Assembly (NCBI RefSeq): GCF_001625305.1 | Contig: NW_017804076.1 | Span: forward strand, 278,150-342,149 | Length of the DNA: 64,000 nucleotides | From: Branchiostoma belcheri | Lineage: Eukaryota; Chordata; Leptocardii; Amphioxiformes; Branchiostomatidae | Direction: 5' to 3' | Made by a program: the position numbers and the translations under genes | Shown: one piece after another, positions 28,201-43,200 of the stretch | How positions within the stretch are numbered: position 1 is the first letter of the stretch | How the letters are laid out: each line of letters opens with the position of its first letter | The notes under the pieces: model-generated | Databases searched by the model: none | What the model was told of the DNA's origin: nothing | The model's input: only the letters and a program-made list of their open reading frames with translations

Positions 28201-31200
28201 AATCCCTTTAAGCAAGCACTAGCATAGGGATACGTCTATAAAGCTTATTGTTTATTTCAATTTCCTTGCGATCCACGGAAAATTCTGAATAAGGGGTGCG
28301 TACGTTAATGGGGTTTTTCATTTGAATCTTTCGGCTCCCAGTGCAAGGCCTGCGATCGGCCCCAGATCGGGGGTGCGTACGTTAATAGAGATGCGTACGC
28401 TATTGGAATAAATACGGTATACATGTAGGTGCTTTAGGACGAAATCCACTTGACTATACTAAGATGCAATGCTTGCAGTTCTTTCTCCTCCACTCTTACC
28501 GTTAATGAAACAGCCCCTACCCGCGGTATGTTTGCTAACCTCCGGAATGTTTTACTGGCTCTAAATTGAGAAGCCCTCCTTCACAGGCTAGGGTTTTGTC
28601 TACACAGAGTGACAAGTGGCTTCTCTGGAGAGCCCTTGCTAAGCAGCTAGTTTGCAAGTCAAGAGTCCAGCCTTCTGACCTGCCTTCATTAAGAATGCTT
28701 GACAAGTTTCAACCTCTTGAAGACTAGAAGGCTGGGCATACTATATGATTTGGGGAGTTGCAAAAACCTATTTCTAGAGGAAATAAATGCTGATAATTTT
28801 GAGACAGAAGATATATATTTAATAGGTCAAGGTAGTTGGACAAAAAGGCAAATACTGTCCCAGTAATTTACATATGCAAGTGACAGGGCCCCTAACCATA
28901 TTTGATAAACGATAAGAAATTTTGTAAAACTCATTGCAGGTGTTCCCTTTTTTTGTCACCCCATTTCTTAGCTTCCTCATCTCAATAAACCATTCCCCTC
29001 ATAAGTTGCTATGAAAAGCTTATCTAATGGATACACATACATGTAATGGCGGCCTACAACTTGTACAAGGCACACATTGTGTCTGCATGTACTTATCCCT
29101 TAGACCTAAATACATAGTACATGTTGTCCTTTTAAAATGAAATGTCTTTGCCGTAACCAACAACAGAAAACAGTTTGAGACCTTTTCAGCACTCTTACCA
29201 CACGTTCTTAGCACTCTAGCCCATCAGGTCACATGTGGGCTCAAACAAAAGATGACCAAAAATGTCTGCTGAAAGCACCCTTGAAGATACTTCATTTTCA
29301 CGTGTACTAACATGGGGGGCTGTGTTTACATCTACTATGGACAATCAACATCCTGAACCTAGATCTGCCAGTCTTCCAACCCACCAGACAACAAATTTAA
29401 GGGGCAAGGTCTCCTCCCCTCCCCCCCCCCATACCAAGGGCACAGGTGTCACTGACCCTCTAACACATATGCATGTCTACATCCAATCTAGAATCAGTTA
29501 AAAGATTATTTATTATCTATATTTATGGAGATTTACCATGTTTGTGGAAGGATTGACATAATGAGTGACTATCACTTTTTCAAGAATCACACCGGGAAGG
29601 ACAACTTCTCTTTTTAACTTTAAAAACATGTAACTACCAACAGAGATGAACTTTCATGATAACTTCTCTTTTTGATAGATGTGGTGGGATTTTTATCATG
29701 CTTGAGGTGCGACTCTCCTCAAGCACGGGACTGTTGCTAAAATCCTATCTGAAAGGATGTAATATTGTAAAGCGGTAGAAAACTTGTTCTAGCACAGTCG
29801 CAAAGACACGGTCAATAGAATGTTCTTCATCAAGAGGCAACCCAAATCTGTCATTTAAGTTGTTCATCATGTTTCACAGTTCTACTTATCCGCACTGAGG
29901 ACCAAAGAATGTAGTCTTCTTCGGTCTTTATCTCTAGTCACGTTCACTTTTCTATAGCCATTCATGGGCTCAGAGCCCCCACACATGCACAAACGTCAAC
30001 GAAATGCTTTCATGTGACTGAGTCAAACACCAAGTCAGGGGCAAATCACACTGTAAACTGACTCCACTGGCTAACAGGTGGATACAAAAACCTTGGGACA
30101 TACCATATATCAAGCTCCCACCTCAATATAGCCATTATACAGGAGAAAACATCTGTACCTGAGTACAGGGGACTAAACAAAGTCTTTCTCACTTACAGCC
30201 GATCAGATAAAAGTCTAGATACCTTACTTCTAACAAGAATGGCAGATGTTATGTCCAAAATACATTATTAGGTTACATAGTAAAATGGGGAAACAAGTAC
30301 AATAACAGTAGACCACGACTTGTTTTGTCTCCAAGAGTGTAACCCTTAATATAGCATGCCAGTTGGTAAAGCAACAACAGGTCTAAAGTATGTTAAGAAG
30401 CAAGCCTGCTTCAATCTTAATAAAATATAAGTCCAAACAATCAAATCCAGTCCAGTTCCAGACTTGCTAACACGTGTGTACATGTAGATGTTAGTAACCA
30501 CACAAATTCTGAACTTGAATTTGAAAAAGGACAGTCATTCCAACTTCAAGCGGAAAAGGAGTCATTGTATTTCCTTTCCTTATTTACACCTAACATTACT
30601 TCCTTGTAAGGATAAGCATTACTTAAAGATGTCCATGTAAATGAAGTCAACAGCAAAGGAATTGGGACAAGCTACGTGTTATCTTAAGTCAGCAAGCTTA
30701 AGCCTAATCTTAAATCAAACCGCATGCCTAAAAGACAATGATGAAATGACATGTAAACATACCTCCAGCACTAATTGTAAAAGGTTGGTAACTCTGCTCC
30801 TAGGGAGGTCAGTGTTTCTAACCTACACTCACCATCACCAAGTATGCCAAACAGTCTGACACCTTTAAGAGCCATTGACACCAATGTTTTCATCATTACT
30901 TAAGACCGACCTGTCAATGTTTTGCTAAACATTGCCAAACACCTTTGTGAACTGAACCTATACATAACCTTTCTTTTGTCAAGGCCTTTAAGGTAGATTA
31001 TGGCTAATATATCTAAAGCCGTACAAACATTTGCATTCCTTTACAACTTACTTAAACTATATGTTACTTGCTATGGCAGGCCATCTTTGAGAGTTGAAAT
31101 AGACATTCTTCAAGCATAATTAGGTAATATCTAAAATCATGACGACAAAATATTATATTATTTACATTAAAGGATAAATAAAAAGGTAGCCCAACAACCT

Positions 31201-34200
31201 GTAACTTTTTTCTATCCTGCTAAAATATCAAATAATCTTGACCACCCCAATCACAAAGTGGACTAGTCCAATCTCCTCAAACCTTCTGGCGTGTATTTCA
31301 GAATTGGACTAATCCACTTCCCAAAGGGGGCCACTCCAGATTTGTGACACCCCCCACCGGAAGGTGACCCCACTACCCACTGAGTGATATATCTAACCCA
31401 GGGAACTAGGACATACCTCTTAATTGCTTTGTATCGAGAAACGTATCATATTACCGTATGCACAGTGGTCGCACTGGCAGTTGTTATAAATCATTTATGC
31501 TCATATTGATTTTATCTTACTGAGGTGACAAGCTCAAATATAATATTATATTTGCAATGCCATAGAAATAATATCAGCTACTGATACTAGTATTGATCTT
31601 GATAAAACAGAAATTTTCAATCTCAATTTTTTTTATAATAGCAAAGCTCTCAACAAGAGATTCAAAGAGATTACATGTGTGTATGATCAACAAAAATTGC
31701 TGTAGGATTCCATTCCTTCTATAAGTTGTCTGAACCATGGCAAAGGAATTTGGGGAAAAATGCTGCTATCATGACAATTATTATACATTTTGTATAATCA
31801 CAATAATGTACAATGTCATGCACTAATAAAAGCATAACTATAGCTGACCTCAACTCTTCCATATTCTTCTTGATTAACCTGGCATAACTCAATTTAAACA
31901 ATCTAGCGATCTTTCTAATCTTTCATTAACATTCTAGTATCCTACTTTACCAGACAACCATTAACAATAGCATCGAGGTATACAAGCGAGAACAGTGTTT
32001 AGACATGGATACAATCTTTTGAAATCAACTTGTTTCATAACCATAGGATTGAAATACCTATACACATGCTGATCAAGCTATTATCCCGAGATGGCATGTT
32101 AGCGATTAAGATAATGTAACAGGACAGGCTGGCAGTAAGTTTTGACTTATTGGTTCAGGATCGGATGACAAAGGCAACACATCTGAACCCCCTGTGGTTG
32201 TACTTGTAGTGGCCATTACTTGTTAGGTAGAAGGGCTGCCTATTGTTTCCAGGTACCCCCTGGGTCGCACCGCAATTATGGTGCGACTGAAAAACGGTGC
32301 AACGGTCCGAATGCATTCTGACCAAAAGTATGGAATTAACAAATCGTCCTTGTGTTAGTACAGATCGCCTTTCTGCTATACCTGTTCTCTTAGAAAGTTT
32401 GGTGCCTAACTGCTAACTTAGCAGCCTGAAAGTAAACTGAGAATAGTATAACTTCACTATAAGACCACACCAATTTAATTTGTTGGTTCACGGATTCACC
32501 CGCTTCTATTTTTTTTATTTACAAAAAAAAAAAACATTTCAGCCTCTAAATCAACTCCAAAATGCTTAAATTTTGACCCCAACAGTTGAAGGAAGTCCCT
32601 TCTCTTCAGAATTGTTACAGTTTTCAGTCTATCAATGCAGTGGTTTGGTTAAAAGTTTGAAATTCATTGTTTGAATTACGAACCAGCCTGGTATGTTGAC
32701 TTCATGGCTCCTATCATATCATTCAGTGCAATTATTGGAGGTCTGTTTTTGTTTTTATTTTTTTTTTCGCCCTATCGCTTCACATCTTTTCTGAAAAAGT
32801 CAGAGAACCAACAAGTCAAATTAGTATTGCCTAAAGTAGCAAAATACTTGCCTAACTTAGTAAGGCTGGGCTCACGGGCACAAACGCTTCAACAGGACTT
32901 GGCCAGGAAAGTTTCAGTGTTTGATTGTTCTTAAGTTAGTAGTTTCCTTCCTGCATCCACAAGCCAAATCACCTAAACAGCCCAAAACTCAATCCCCAAT
33001 TCAGGACAGGAATAACCATCAGTATGAATGGAAATGACTGTGAGAAGCTTTTAGTTCAACTGTTGAATAGTTTCAGGCAGTAACAGTATGGGGTGACTGT
33101 GGCCAAACTGTTAAGCTGTAAAATCATACTATCATTATAGTAAAGGCTGCATTATGACGGTGTCTCTAAAATCTTCATCACTCCATACAAATTATGGATA
33201 AATGCATGAAACAAACCTGTTTTCCATGAAAATGTCCTCCCAAAGCAATACAAGCCAGCAATGAACTTGAGTTTCCAAATGTCCTTGGGTCCATGCATTG
33301 GCACCATCTGCGTATTTTCAACGCTTGGTTGAAGAATCCAATGACCAAGACCTCCCTTCACCTCCAGCCATTTAGATAGAAAGGTAAATATGAAGAGAAA
33401 CTCCAGATGCAGACATGGCATTGTAGGAATCAAAGACCCATCTCATGTGGCCAAAGCAGTGCTTTGTACTGGTTCACATGACTTTGAATTTAGGCTAGGG
33501 TAAGCAAAAAGCATGATAAACTATTACTAGATAGATCTAGTGTTTCTTTGTAATATCTGTTCAAGGTTGAAAATCTGCAATTTCCCGGGCTTGCAAACAG
33601 CAAGGGGTGACAACTTTTAGTCCTATTATATATATGTTAAACATCTTAACAGCTTTGATAAACTAATTTAATACTGGCAGCTCTTTTTCCTTCTGCCCCT
33701 TCTTTTATTGATAATTCACTCCTATGGAAAAAAATATTAAACAAGATTAACATGTGTCATATTTCACCAATCATTTTTGTAATTTCCATGCGAGAGGTCT
33801 ACTAAAATCGCTTGCCATGACCTCTCCCCCCCCCCATTACTCCCCATTTGGTCACTTCCAAAACCCTGTGGTCTCCAACAAAATGTGGACTTGATTAGAA
33901 GAGGAATTGGTCAAATACCAGCGAGTAATGGAAAGGGACAAGTGATTGTGAGGCCGAGCCAATTCTAACACCTGCTACACACAACTGCGGAGCAATGTTT
34001 TTAGTTCCACTGTTTTTATGTTTTGTTCATATCATGACCTTTGACCTAGAACAGGTGTGTGGCCAGCCTGGCCAACATCTCATATTTCATAACAAAGAAC
34101 AAAAATGCACAGGCTCAAAATGCTACTAAATAATATCCAAAAATGAACCATTACAAATGCACAGAAAAATTCCCAACTAGTGACATTCCAATACCTTAAT

Positions 34201-37200
34201 TGTTGCAGAACATTTTTTATGTTAATTATTGCTCATATGAAATAATATGACCTATCTTATTTTGGGCCACATTTGACAGAAAACTAAGACTTCACACAAG
34301 AGTTGTAAAGTTTGTGCATTGTGAAAACATATTGCAGTGCAATATCTTCCTCGTACATGTATGACTACGTACTGTACTAAAGCATTGTTTCAACTGCAAA
34401 TTCAAAACAGTTTGGAAACTTCCCTACCCTCCTACCGTGAAATAAAACAATTACTAAAAAACAATTACTAAAGTTTACAATAAAAGTTTACAATGAAACA
34501 ATTACTAAAGTGGAGAAGAAGAACCCATTGTCTCCTGTGATGACATCCTCGATGTCCCGTTCAAGATTCTAGGTTCAAAGTTTCACGATTTATAGTTTAC
34601 CCCCCATGCACAAATTGAGACATTGTTCAAACATACTGCCCACAGGTCGTCTGCAGTGCAGCATGCCTGTGATGACCTCTGATAACCCCTGAAGTAAACA
34701 CCCACATCTCAAACCTCCTTCAAGTCATCTCACCACACCAGCAGTCTTTAAGACACGCCCTCACAGTCTTAGCATCTTGGAGATCGTCCAAGACACACAC
34801 CTGACAGCACTTAAACTTTAAGACTTGGGCTCACTTCTCAGACATTTGAAGAATTAACGACATTCTTTTATTAATCATTATTCAATATCAAGGATGACCA
34901 ACCCTTTACCAACTGAATGGTTCAAAGGTTCAGAATGAGTCCACGTTGGATGTGGCCATTATAGAAATGGAATTATGCTTTTTTTTATCCAATTATTCAT
35001 GGAAACGCAGTTCGTAGCTGACATTTTTTCGCTCGACTCTCATTGTGTCTGGTAGATTCTGTTTAACGTTAAGTAAATCCAAGACTCTCTTAAGATTATT
35101 AAAGTAAAAGACATCTTGTTTTGAAGTCTCTCTTCTACTTGATTAAATCTTACACCGAAGGAGAATTTGATTCATACCCGAGTGTTACGTTTTTAAAAGT
35201 TCTTATCTGTGTTAAAAATAACTTCTTGTATACACGTCTGCGGGATATGTTAAAAGTTATGTTGGAAATGTGCTGATGATGAGAAGACTACTTAATTAAT
35301 TCCCCACAGACCGCTGTCAACAACAAATATATCAGCCATTCTCTCCCCTTAAATGGCATGCTTTTAAGTCACCTTAACTGCCAGACATAACCACGGACAT
35401 GCCAAGGAAAACCTTCTTCACACGAAACATTGCTTTCTGTAAACAATGACTTGCAGCTTAAGTTGTTTGAAAATTTAAGCCTAGTAAATGTATTGGACTG
35501 AATAGATGAGTCTCTCACATTTAAATCTTGTAGTAGTCACACTGCCACTTTAGACTGATGCAATGTGTGTATTTACATGTGACAAAATGTATCACAATAA
35601 TTTCTTTATTTCTTGCAAAATGGAGGGGGAGACAAAACAGGTGATTGCTTTCCTCTGCTAGCTGTCCCCCATATTTCTGGGCGATGATTTCCATATCAAA
35701 ATGTCAGAATGTCTATTGTAATACACATATTGCAATGTACAATGCAACAAAGGTGCATTCCACAATACTGAAGTTGTTGGACAGAATCCAGCATTCCTGT
35801 GTATGGGTGAGGTCCGGATGTAGATGTGAAATTCTGTTAGCAGTTATCTGAGGCAAACATTCAATAATTTGGTCAAACATTGCCAGTGTCTGGGCTATCA
35901 CGTAACAATTTTGTGTTTGACTAGGGCACACTCTGTTTGCACTTAGCTCCTACGTATGTATTTTATACCAAGCAGTCACTTTTGAAATCAGACAGAAGAA
36001 AGAAAGCCGATAAGGGAAATACTGGTAGGTATAGCTGGGAGACCATTTTGACCTTCATGTCAGTCTGTGGTTACACCATTTCCCCCCCTTCCTGTGATTC
36101 TACCCTATTTAAACACCTATTGACACACAAGCAAACAGATGAATATGCAAAAAACTAGGTCAGAATGACAGAAAATCTTATAACCATGCATGACACATTT
36201 TAGAAATTTCAGCCATTAAATACAGCATAGATGTGCAGCAATGCACAGAATCTCCTTAATAATGGGTTACCCTTACCCAGGCTTCGTTCCTATTCCAGAG
36301 CCAGTAATGTGCATAAAAAGGGCAATTATGGGACCCATTAGCTAAAGTACTGGTACAGGAGCACAAGTAATGGATAGAAATGGGTTAATCAGTGGCCTTC
36401 CCAGGGGGGAGGGTAAATTGGACAATCTGACAGCTGAAAAATTCATCCAAGGAATATCAGAACAAATTTATGTGTTCCAACATTCCTTAAATGCATTTAT
36501 TTTGCTATACATGATTATGATAAATCCTTACATTATCATGACTCACCAAATGACCAACAGAATCAGATAAAATTTAAAATACATGGCAACTGTTACATAA
36601 TCAATCGAGTTATTTTACGTTAACACCAAAGTGCAAGATTTCACTTCTATTAGTGACAAATGATAATCATACAATTTCTTCACTGATTCCTGAGAAAAAG
36701 AGACGAAAATTGCAATATAAGACTATAAATAGTATAATATTCCAGAAAAAAAATCATTGTCCAAGGACTAATCAGCACTGTATACAGTATTTTGTAAGTT
36801 GCCAAAAAGGTGCCAAAATGCACACCAAAATGGTTGTATTCACCGTACTTTATGGTACTCCTGACACGGGCAGTGATATTGATCATCACACATGCTTGAA
36901 AGTCTGCAATAAACCTAAGTGGCCACAGATAACAGTGGTTTTCCATCCATACATTGCCTTCCAGTTGGCAAAGTGCCTTCTATGTAGGCAACAAAGCTTG
37001 TCCAACTGTCCTATACAACTTGGCTGTTTATTTTTCAGTTCAAAACTGAAGAAAAGGCACTAACATCCTTAATCTTTAACTCTGATCCTAAGAAAAACAT
37101 TGGATAAGACTTCAAATACAGCCAAATACATTGTTATGGGTTCACCACACCACGAAGTGGTGGTGAACCCATATTGCTTTTTCTGATGTTTCTTCTTCTT

Positions 37201-40200
37201 CTCCTCCTTCTCCTGCCATTTTTTAAATGGATTCAGCTTCTTCATTTTAGGGCCCAAGGTCCTGAAATTTGGTATGGAGGTACAGTGGGCAAATACCCCT
37301 AGGCGTTTTTAAATTATTGTGATACAGGCTTTTAGAATGGTTTTATTGAGTTTTTTGGCTGTGTTATAGCAAATGTATTACTGTGTTAGTGTGCCCTTGT
37401 TTACCACGTTTGGGCATGAGTCATCACAATGGAATGCAGGGCATCAACCAATAGGCATGCAGCTTTCCTCTATACTTCATGCTGATTGGCTGTTGGGATT
37501 TAACTTGATTAACACCTGCACAGAGCATTTCCACCTGCACAGAGCATTTCTTGCTGATTGGCTGTTGGGATTTAACTTGATTAACACCTGCACAGAGCAT
37601 TTCCATACTGACAGTATGTCTGTATTCAAGTGTTTTGGTAGGTATTTCAAGCTTTCCTGCTCCAGCATTGGAGTGCGGGGCATGGACGTTTTTTTTATTT
37701 TGAAAATCAACAGTTTGCATTATGACAATTAAAAATCCTAACCAATAAAGTAGGGAATAGCTATCCAACTGTTGTTTTAGTTGTATGTTACTTCATATTA
37801 TAGTTATATCAATGTAAATCATTGTTTTCCCTTGTGTTTCTCATTCTTTCCCTGCCATGTCGTAAAAATGTGGTGAACCCATCGCTGATTTGCTCCAAAG
37901 CAAATATTGGCCTTTCTAGTTCATTATGGGTTCACCACACCACGAAGTGGTGTGGTGAAACCATATTGCTTTTTCTGATGTTTCTTCTCCTTCTTCTCCT
38001 CCTCCTGCTCCTGCCATTTTTTAAATGGATTCAGCTTCTTCATTTTAGGGCCTAAGGTCCTGAAATTTGGTATGGAGGTACAGTGGGCAAATACCCCTAG
38101 GCGTTTTTTAAATTTTTGTGATACAGGCTTTTAGAATGGTTTTATTTGAGTTTTTTGGCTGTGTTATAGCAAATGTATTACTGTGTTAGTGTGCCTTGTT
38201 TACCACGTTTGGGCATGAGTCATCACAATGGAATGCAGGGCATCAACCAATAGGCATGCAGCTTTCCTCTATACTTCTTGCTGATTGGCTGTTGGGATTT
38301 AACTTGATTAACACCTGCACAGAGCATTTCCACCTGCACAGAGCATTTCTTGCTGATTGGCTGTTGGGATTTAACTTGATTAACACCTGCACAGAGCATT
38401 TCCATACTGACAGTATGTCTGTATTCAAGTGTTTTGGTAGGTATTTCAAGCTTTCCTGCTCCAGCATTGGAATGCGGGGCATGGACGTTTTTTTTTTTTT
38501 TTGAAAATCAACAGTTTGCATTATGCAATTAAAAATCCTAACCAATAAAGTAGGGAATAGCTATCCAACTGTTGTTTTAGTTGTATTTTACTTCATATTA
38601 TAGTTATATCAATGTAAATCATTGTTTTCCCTTGTGTTTCTCATTCTTTCCCTGCCATGTCGTAAAATGTGGTGAACCCATCGCTGTATTTGCTCCAAAG
38701 CAAATATTGGCCTTTCTAGTTTAAATGGATTCAGCTTCTTCATTTTAGGGCCTAAGGTCCTGAAATTTGGTATGGAGGTACAGTGGGCAAATACCCCTAG
38801 GCGTTTTTTTTTAATTTTTGTGATACAGGCTTTTAGAATGGTTTTATTTGAGTTTTTTGGCTGTATTACTGTGTTAGTGTGCCGTGTTTACCACGTCTGG
38901 GCATGAGTCATCACAATGGAATGCAGGGCATCAACCAATAGGCATGCAGCTTTCCTCTATACTTCTTGCTGATTGGCTGTTGGGATTTAACTTGATTAAC
39001 ACCTGCACAGAGCATTTCCACCTGCACAGAGCATTTCTTGCTGATTGGCTGTTGGGATTTAACTTGATTAACACCTGCACAGAGCATTTCCATACTGACA
39101 GTATGTCTTTATTCAAGTGTTTTGGTAGGTATTTCAAGCCTTTCTGCTCCAGCATTGGAATGCGGGGCATGGACGTTTTTTATTTTATTTTGAAAATNNN
39201 NNNNNNNNNNNNNNNNNNNNNNNNNNNNNNNNNNNNNNNNNNNNNNNNNNNNNNNNNNNNNNNNNNNNNNNNNNNNNNNNNNNNNNNNNNNNNNNNNNNN
39301 NNNNNNNNNNNNNNNNNNNNNNNNNNNNNNNNNNNNNNNNNNNNNNNNNNNNNNNNNNNNNNNNNNNNNNNNNNNNNNNNNNNNNNNNNNNNNNNNNNNN
39401 NNNNNNNNNNNNNNNNNNNNNNNNNNNNNNNNNNNNNNNNNNNNNNNNNNNNNNNNNNNNNNNNNNNNNNNNNNNNNNNNNNNNNNNNNNNNNNNNNNNN
39501 NNNNNNNNNNNNNNNNNNNNNNNNNNNNNNNNNNNNNNNNNNNNNNNNNNNNNNNNNNNNNNNNNNNNNNNNNNNNNNNNNNNNNNNNNNNNNNNNNNNN
39601 NNNNNNNNNNNNNNNNNNNNNNNNNNNNNNNNNNNNNNNNNNNNNNNNNNNNNNNNNNNNNNNNNNNNNNNNNNNNNNNNNNNNNNNNNNNNNNNNNNNN
39701 NNNNNNNNNNNNNNNNNNNNNNNNNNNNNNNNNNNNNNNNNNNNNNNNNNNNNNNNNNNNNNNNNNNNNNNNNNNNNNNNNNNNNNNNNNNNNNNNNNNN
39801 NNNNNNNNNNNNNNNNNNNNNNNNNNNNNNNNNNNNNNNNNNNNNNNNNNNNNNNNNNNNNNNNNNNNNNNNNNNNNNNNNNNNNNNNNNNNNNNNNNNN
39901 NNNNNNNNNNNNNNNNNNNNNNNNNNNNNNNNNNNNNNNNNNNNNNNNNNNNNNNNNNNNNNNNNNNNNNNNNNNNNNNNNNNNNNNNNNNNNNNNNNNN
40001 NNNNNNNNNNNNNNNNNNNNNNNNNNNNNNNNNNNNNNNNNNNNNNNNNNTCTGATTTGACAAAAAAAAAAAAAATTTAGATTCTTTTCCTGAATCAACT
40101 GAAAAATGCTCATGTTTTGCCCCCAACAGTTGAGGAAAGTCCTTTTCTTCCTAGTTGTTACAGTTTTCCCATCTATCATTGCAGTGGTTTGATTAAAAGT

Positions 40201-43200
40201 TCAAAATTCAATGTTTAAATTTTAACCCAGCCTTTTGTGTTGACTTCATGGCTCATTTCGTAGCATTTAAGCCTATAATAGGATGCCTAGACCTTGTTTT
40301 TTTTTTTTTCGCCCTGTCGCTTCATATTTTTTCGGAAAAAATCCGAGAACCAACAAATTAAATTGGTGTGGCCTTATGTGTACTTAGTATGAAAAGCAGG
40401 GTCAATGACCTGTATTGACCAGTCACCTCTTCCTGATTAGCGTCACACCAAAGATAACCTTCTCCCCTCTGGAATGTACAAAGCAACCAATACGATTGAT
40501 TTTCTCTTTTAAAACTAATTGACATGGTATAAAACAATCAAAGATTTAACCTTGCAGCAGTTAGACACTTAACACCTGATAGCAATGTTGCTGACCGCAT
40601 CATAAAAAAAAAGAATCTGTGTACTCCTTTTAGTTTACAACTCTTGTTTGATGTCACCGCCTCAAATATTAGCTGTACAACATTTGTTACGTCACGGCTT
40701 GTTAGATGCCAATTCAGGGAAACCTTTAACAGATTGGGGCTAAGCAAATTGGCATTTCAAGTTTCGGGCTATTGACCTGTCTCAAGTATAGAAAACAACA
40801 TACAATGTGTAAAATAAACCTTGTAGAAAACAATGTTTTTTGGAGATTCTTGTTCAAGACAGCGTATTCCAGTACGGAAATTTTTTTGTCATGCTCTCTA
40901 TTTCTAACAAGTTATTAGATTTTTTATTAGACCACACCAATTTAATTTGTTGCTTCTCGGATTCGCCTCTTCATTTTTTTCTGATTTGCAAAAAAAAAAG
41001 ATTCTGGTTCTGAATCAACTAAAAAATGCTCATATTTTACCCCCATATTGGTTTGATTAAAAGTTAAAAATTCATTGTTTAAATATTGACCCAGCCTTTT
41101 GTGTTGACTTCATGGCTGCTTTTGTAGCATTTGGGGCTATAATAGGATCCATAGACCTGTTTCTATTTTTTTTTCGCCCTGTCGCTTCATATTTCTTTTG
41201 AAAAAATCTGAGAACCAACAAATTAAGTTGGTGTGGCCTTATGCCACACAAACAATGAATTCAGGGGACTATTTAAACAACAGGTGTTACACCATGTGAT
41301 CAGGTACAAGTACCATTGGAGTCACGTTTTATGACCAAACAACTTCTTCTTGACCCACATACAGCAATACTGCGCCAACAGGGTAGCTGGTCACTCAGAG
41401 TTCACTTGTCCATTGGATGACAAATCACGTAGAATGTCGTACAAGTTTTCTTAACTTTCGCAAAAATTTCCTGGGCTTACGACAGAAAAAAAATAATTTT
41501 AAGGCATAAATAAATTTTCAAGAATCGATGCGACTGGCTGCTACTAGTACTAGAACTTCCGAAATTAACTATTATAATAGTGTGTATGTATGATGATGGC
41601 AAGGTCTTAAAATTTGGGGCACTTTACACATTATGGCTGTGTACCATACTCCCATACTACATATTATAATTTATATACAACTATGTGGATATAGGCAACT
41701 CTCCAAGCAGAGGTTGATGGGGGAAGTTCGTTACCTTTTTATATATGGCCCTTTTTTTGTCGCTACCCCCACCTTGGGTCGCACAAGGACCTTCTCTGGC
41801 CAATTTGATACTGTCTTTTTGCCACCGTAGGATCTGCTTGGAGATTAGATATGGGCTGGGTCAACGTGGGTGTGTACTGTGTAATGAAGAAATTTCCCAG
41901 TTGGGTGCACACCCTCTTCAAACCTATAGAAATATGCAAGTTGTACTCATGACTAAACCAGCCACTTCAGCAATGCAGCCTTTCCGGTAACGAGGTTTCT
42001 ATTTGAGCAGGGTCCGTCTGCCTAAGTGGTTAGTTTGCAAAAACACATTTACACTGTACGTATACGTAACCTCTATAGTATTGGCATTGCTGTGTAGGAT
42101 ATAGCTCCAATCTCCAAGCAGATATGGGAAGAAAATCAAAATGTATTCAGACTGGCTGGGCATTTCAGACAGCCACTTCCCCAACATTACAATTTTCTAC
42201 CTTAACAATAGGAGTTCAATCTACAACTTAAGTTCTAGTAACACCCTCTAACTTAGAGATTAGGCTTATCAATATATAAGTGGTATACTATATAACTGGT
42301 CAGAAAACTTTTTCCACCCAACATCTGCTTGGATTTGCAGCCACTATAATGATGTCACAACTAGAGTATCCAGGAATCAACAATCAACATAGACATTTTA
42401 GACATTTTGTCAGAGCCACTCTTTGAATTTTCTAAATAGCCTTATGCATCTAATGCAATACTTTTGGAAAGTGAGTTCGAAAAGAAACTAGTCAATTTCT
42501 ATATTCCCGCATATCAAATCAAATCTTAACAGAGAAGCCTTTTCATTCGGAGAAATTTTGCAGCTCCCCCCTCCGTTGAAAATGGAACTGCCCTGATGAG
42601 ATCATACCAGTATATACCACATTCGCACATTGCCACCACACATAGATAAACTTCGAACCACAGAAAATGTTTTATACATACATCTAACAAACCTTAAAAA
42701 CATCAAATCCAGAAAACAGGATTACCTAAAGCTCAAAACATAACTAGTTGCAGCAGATAGAATTTCATTCCAAGGGCCTCAAAAATAATGAGAAATTCTA
42801 AACCGGATTGAAACTAACAGACTGTGAGGGCAAAAATCCCTGGTTGGGCATTCATCAAAGACCAGACAAAGTGACCTTGTCAGCACTAATGGAGGCAAAT
42901 TGATTGAATTACACAATACGCTATTGCTGAAATGCTTGCTCTCAGCAGAGTATTTAGCTATTGTTTCTGTGAGAGGGATATAGCCAGATAATACAAGGTG
43001 CTGAGAGCTGCTACAGTCAAGTTATATATATATTAATTATACCTTTAATTTTTTTTTTCCCAAGTTCCCATAGACTTAGCAGTCATAGGCAAATTTGTAC
43101 AAATAAACTGTACAGATTTTGTATCAGTGGTACAAATATAATAAGATTGAACCAGCACTCTTACCTTAGGAAATACTAATGTTTTTGTTGATTGACAAAC

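Noticed and set aside
32270-32287. GTCGCACC...GGTGCGAC hairpin as an RNA gene
   Set aside because: An 8-bp stem alone is too little to call; no flanking structure or repeat was recognised.
36653-37063. 136-codon plus-strand open frame
   Set aside because: Its composition is that of AT-rich intron, with no motif, start context or splice structure to support it.
38884-40179. Long open frames on both strands (up to 398 codons)
   Set aside because: They run through the N gap, where no stop can be read.
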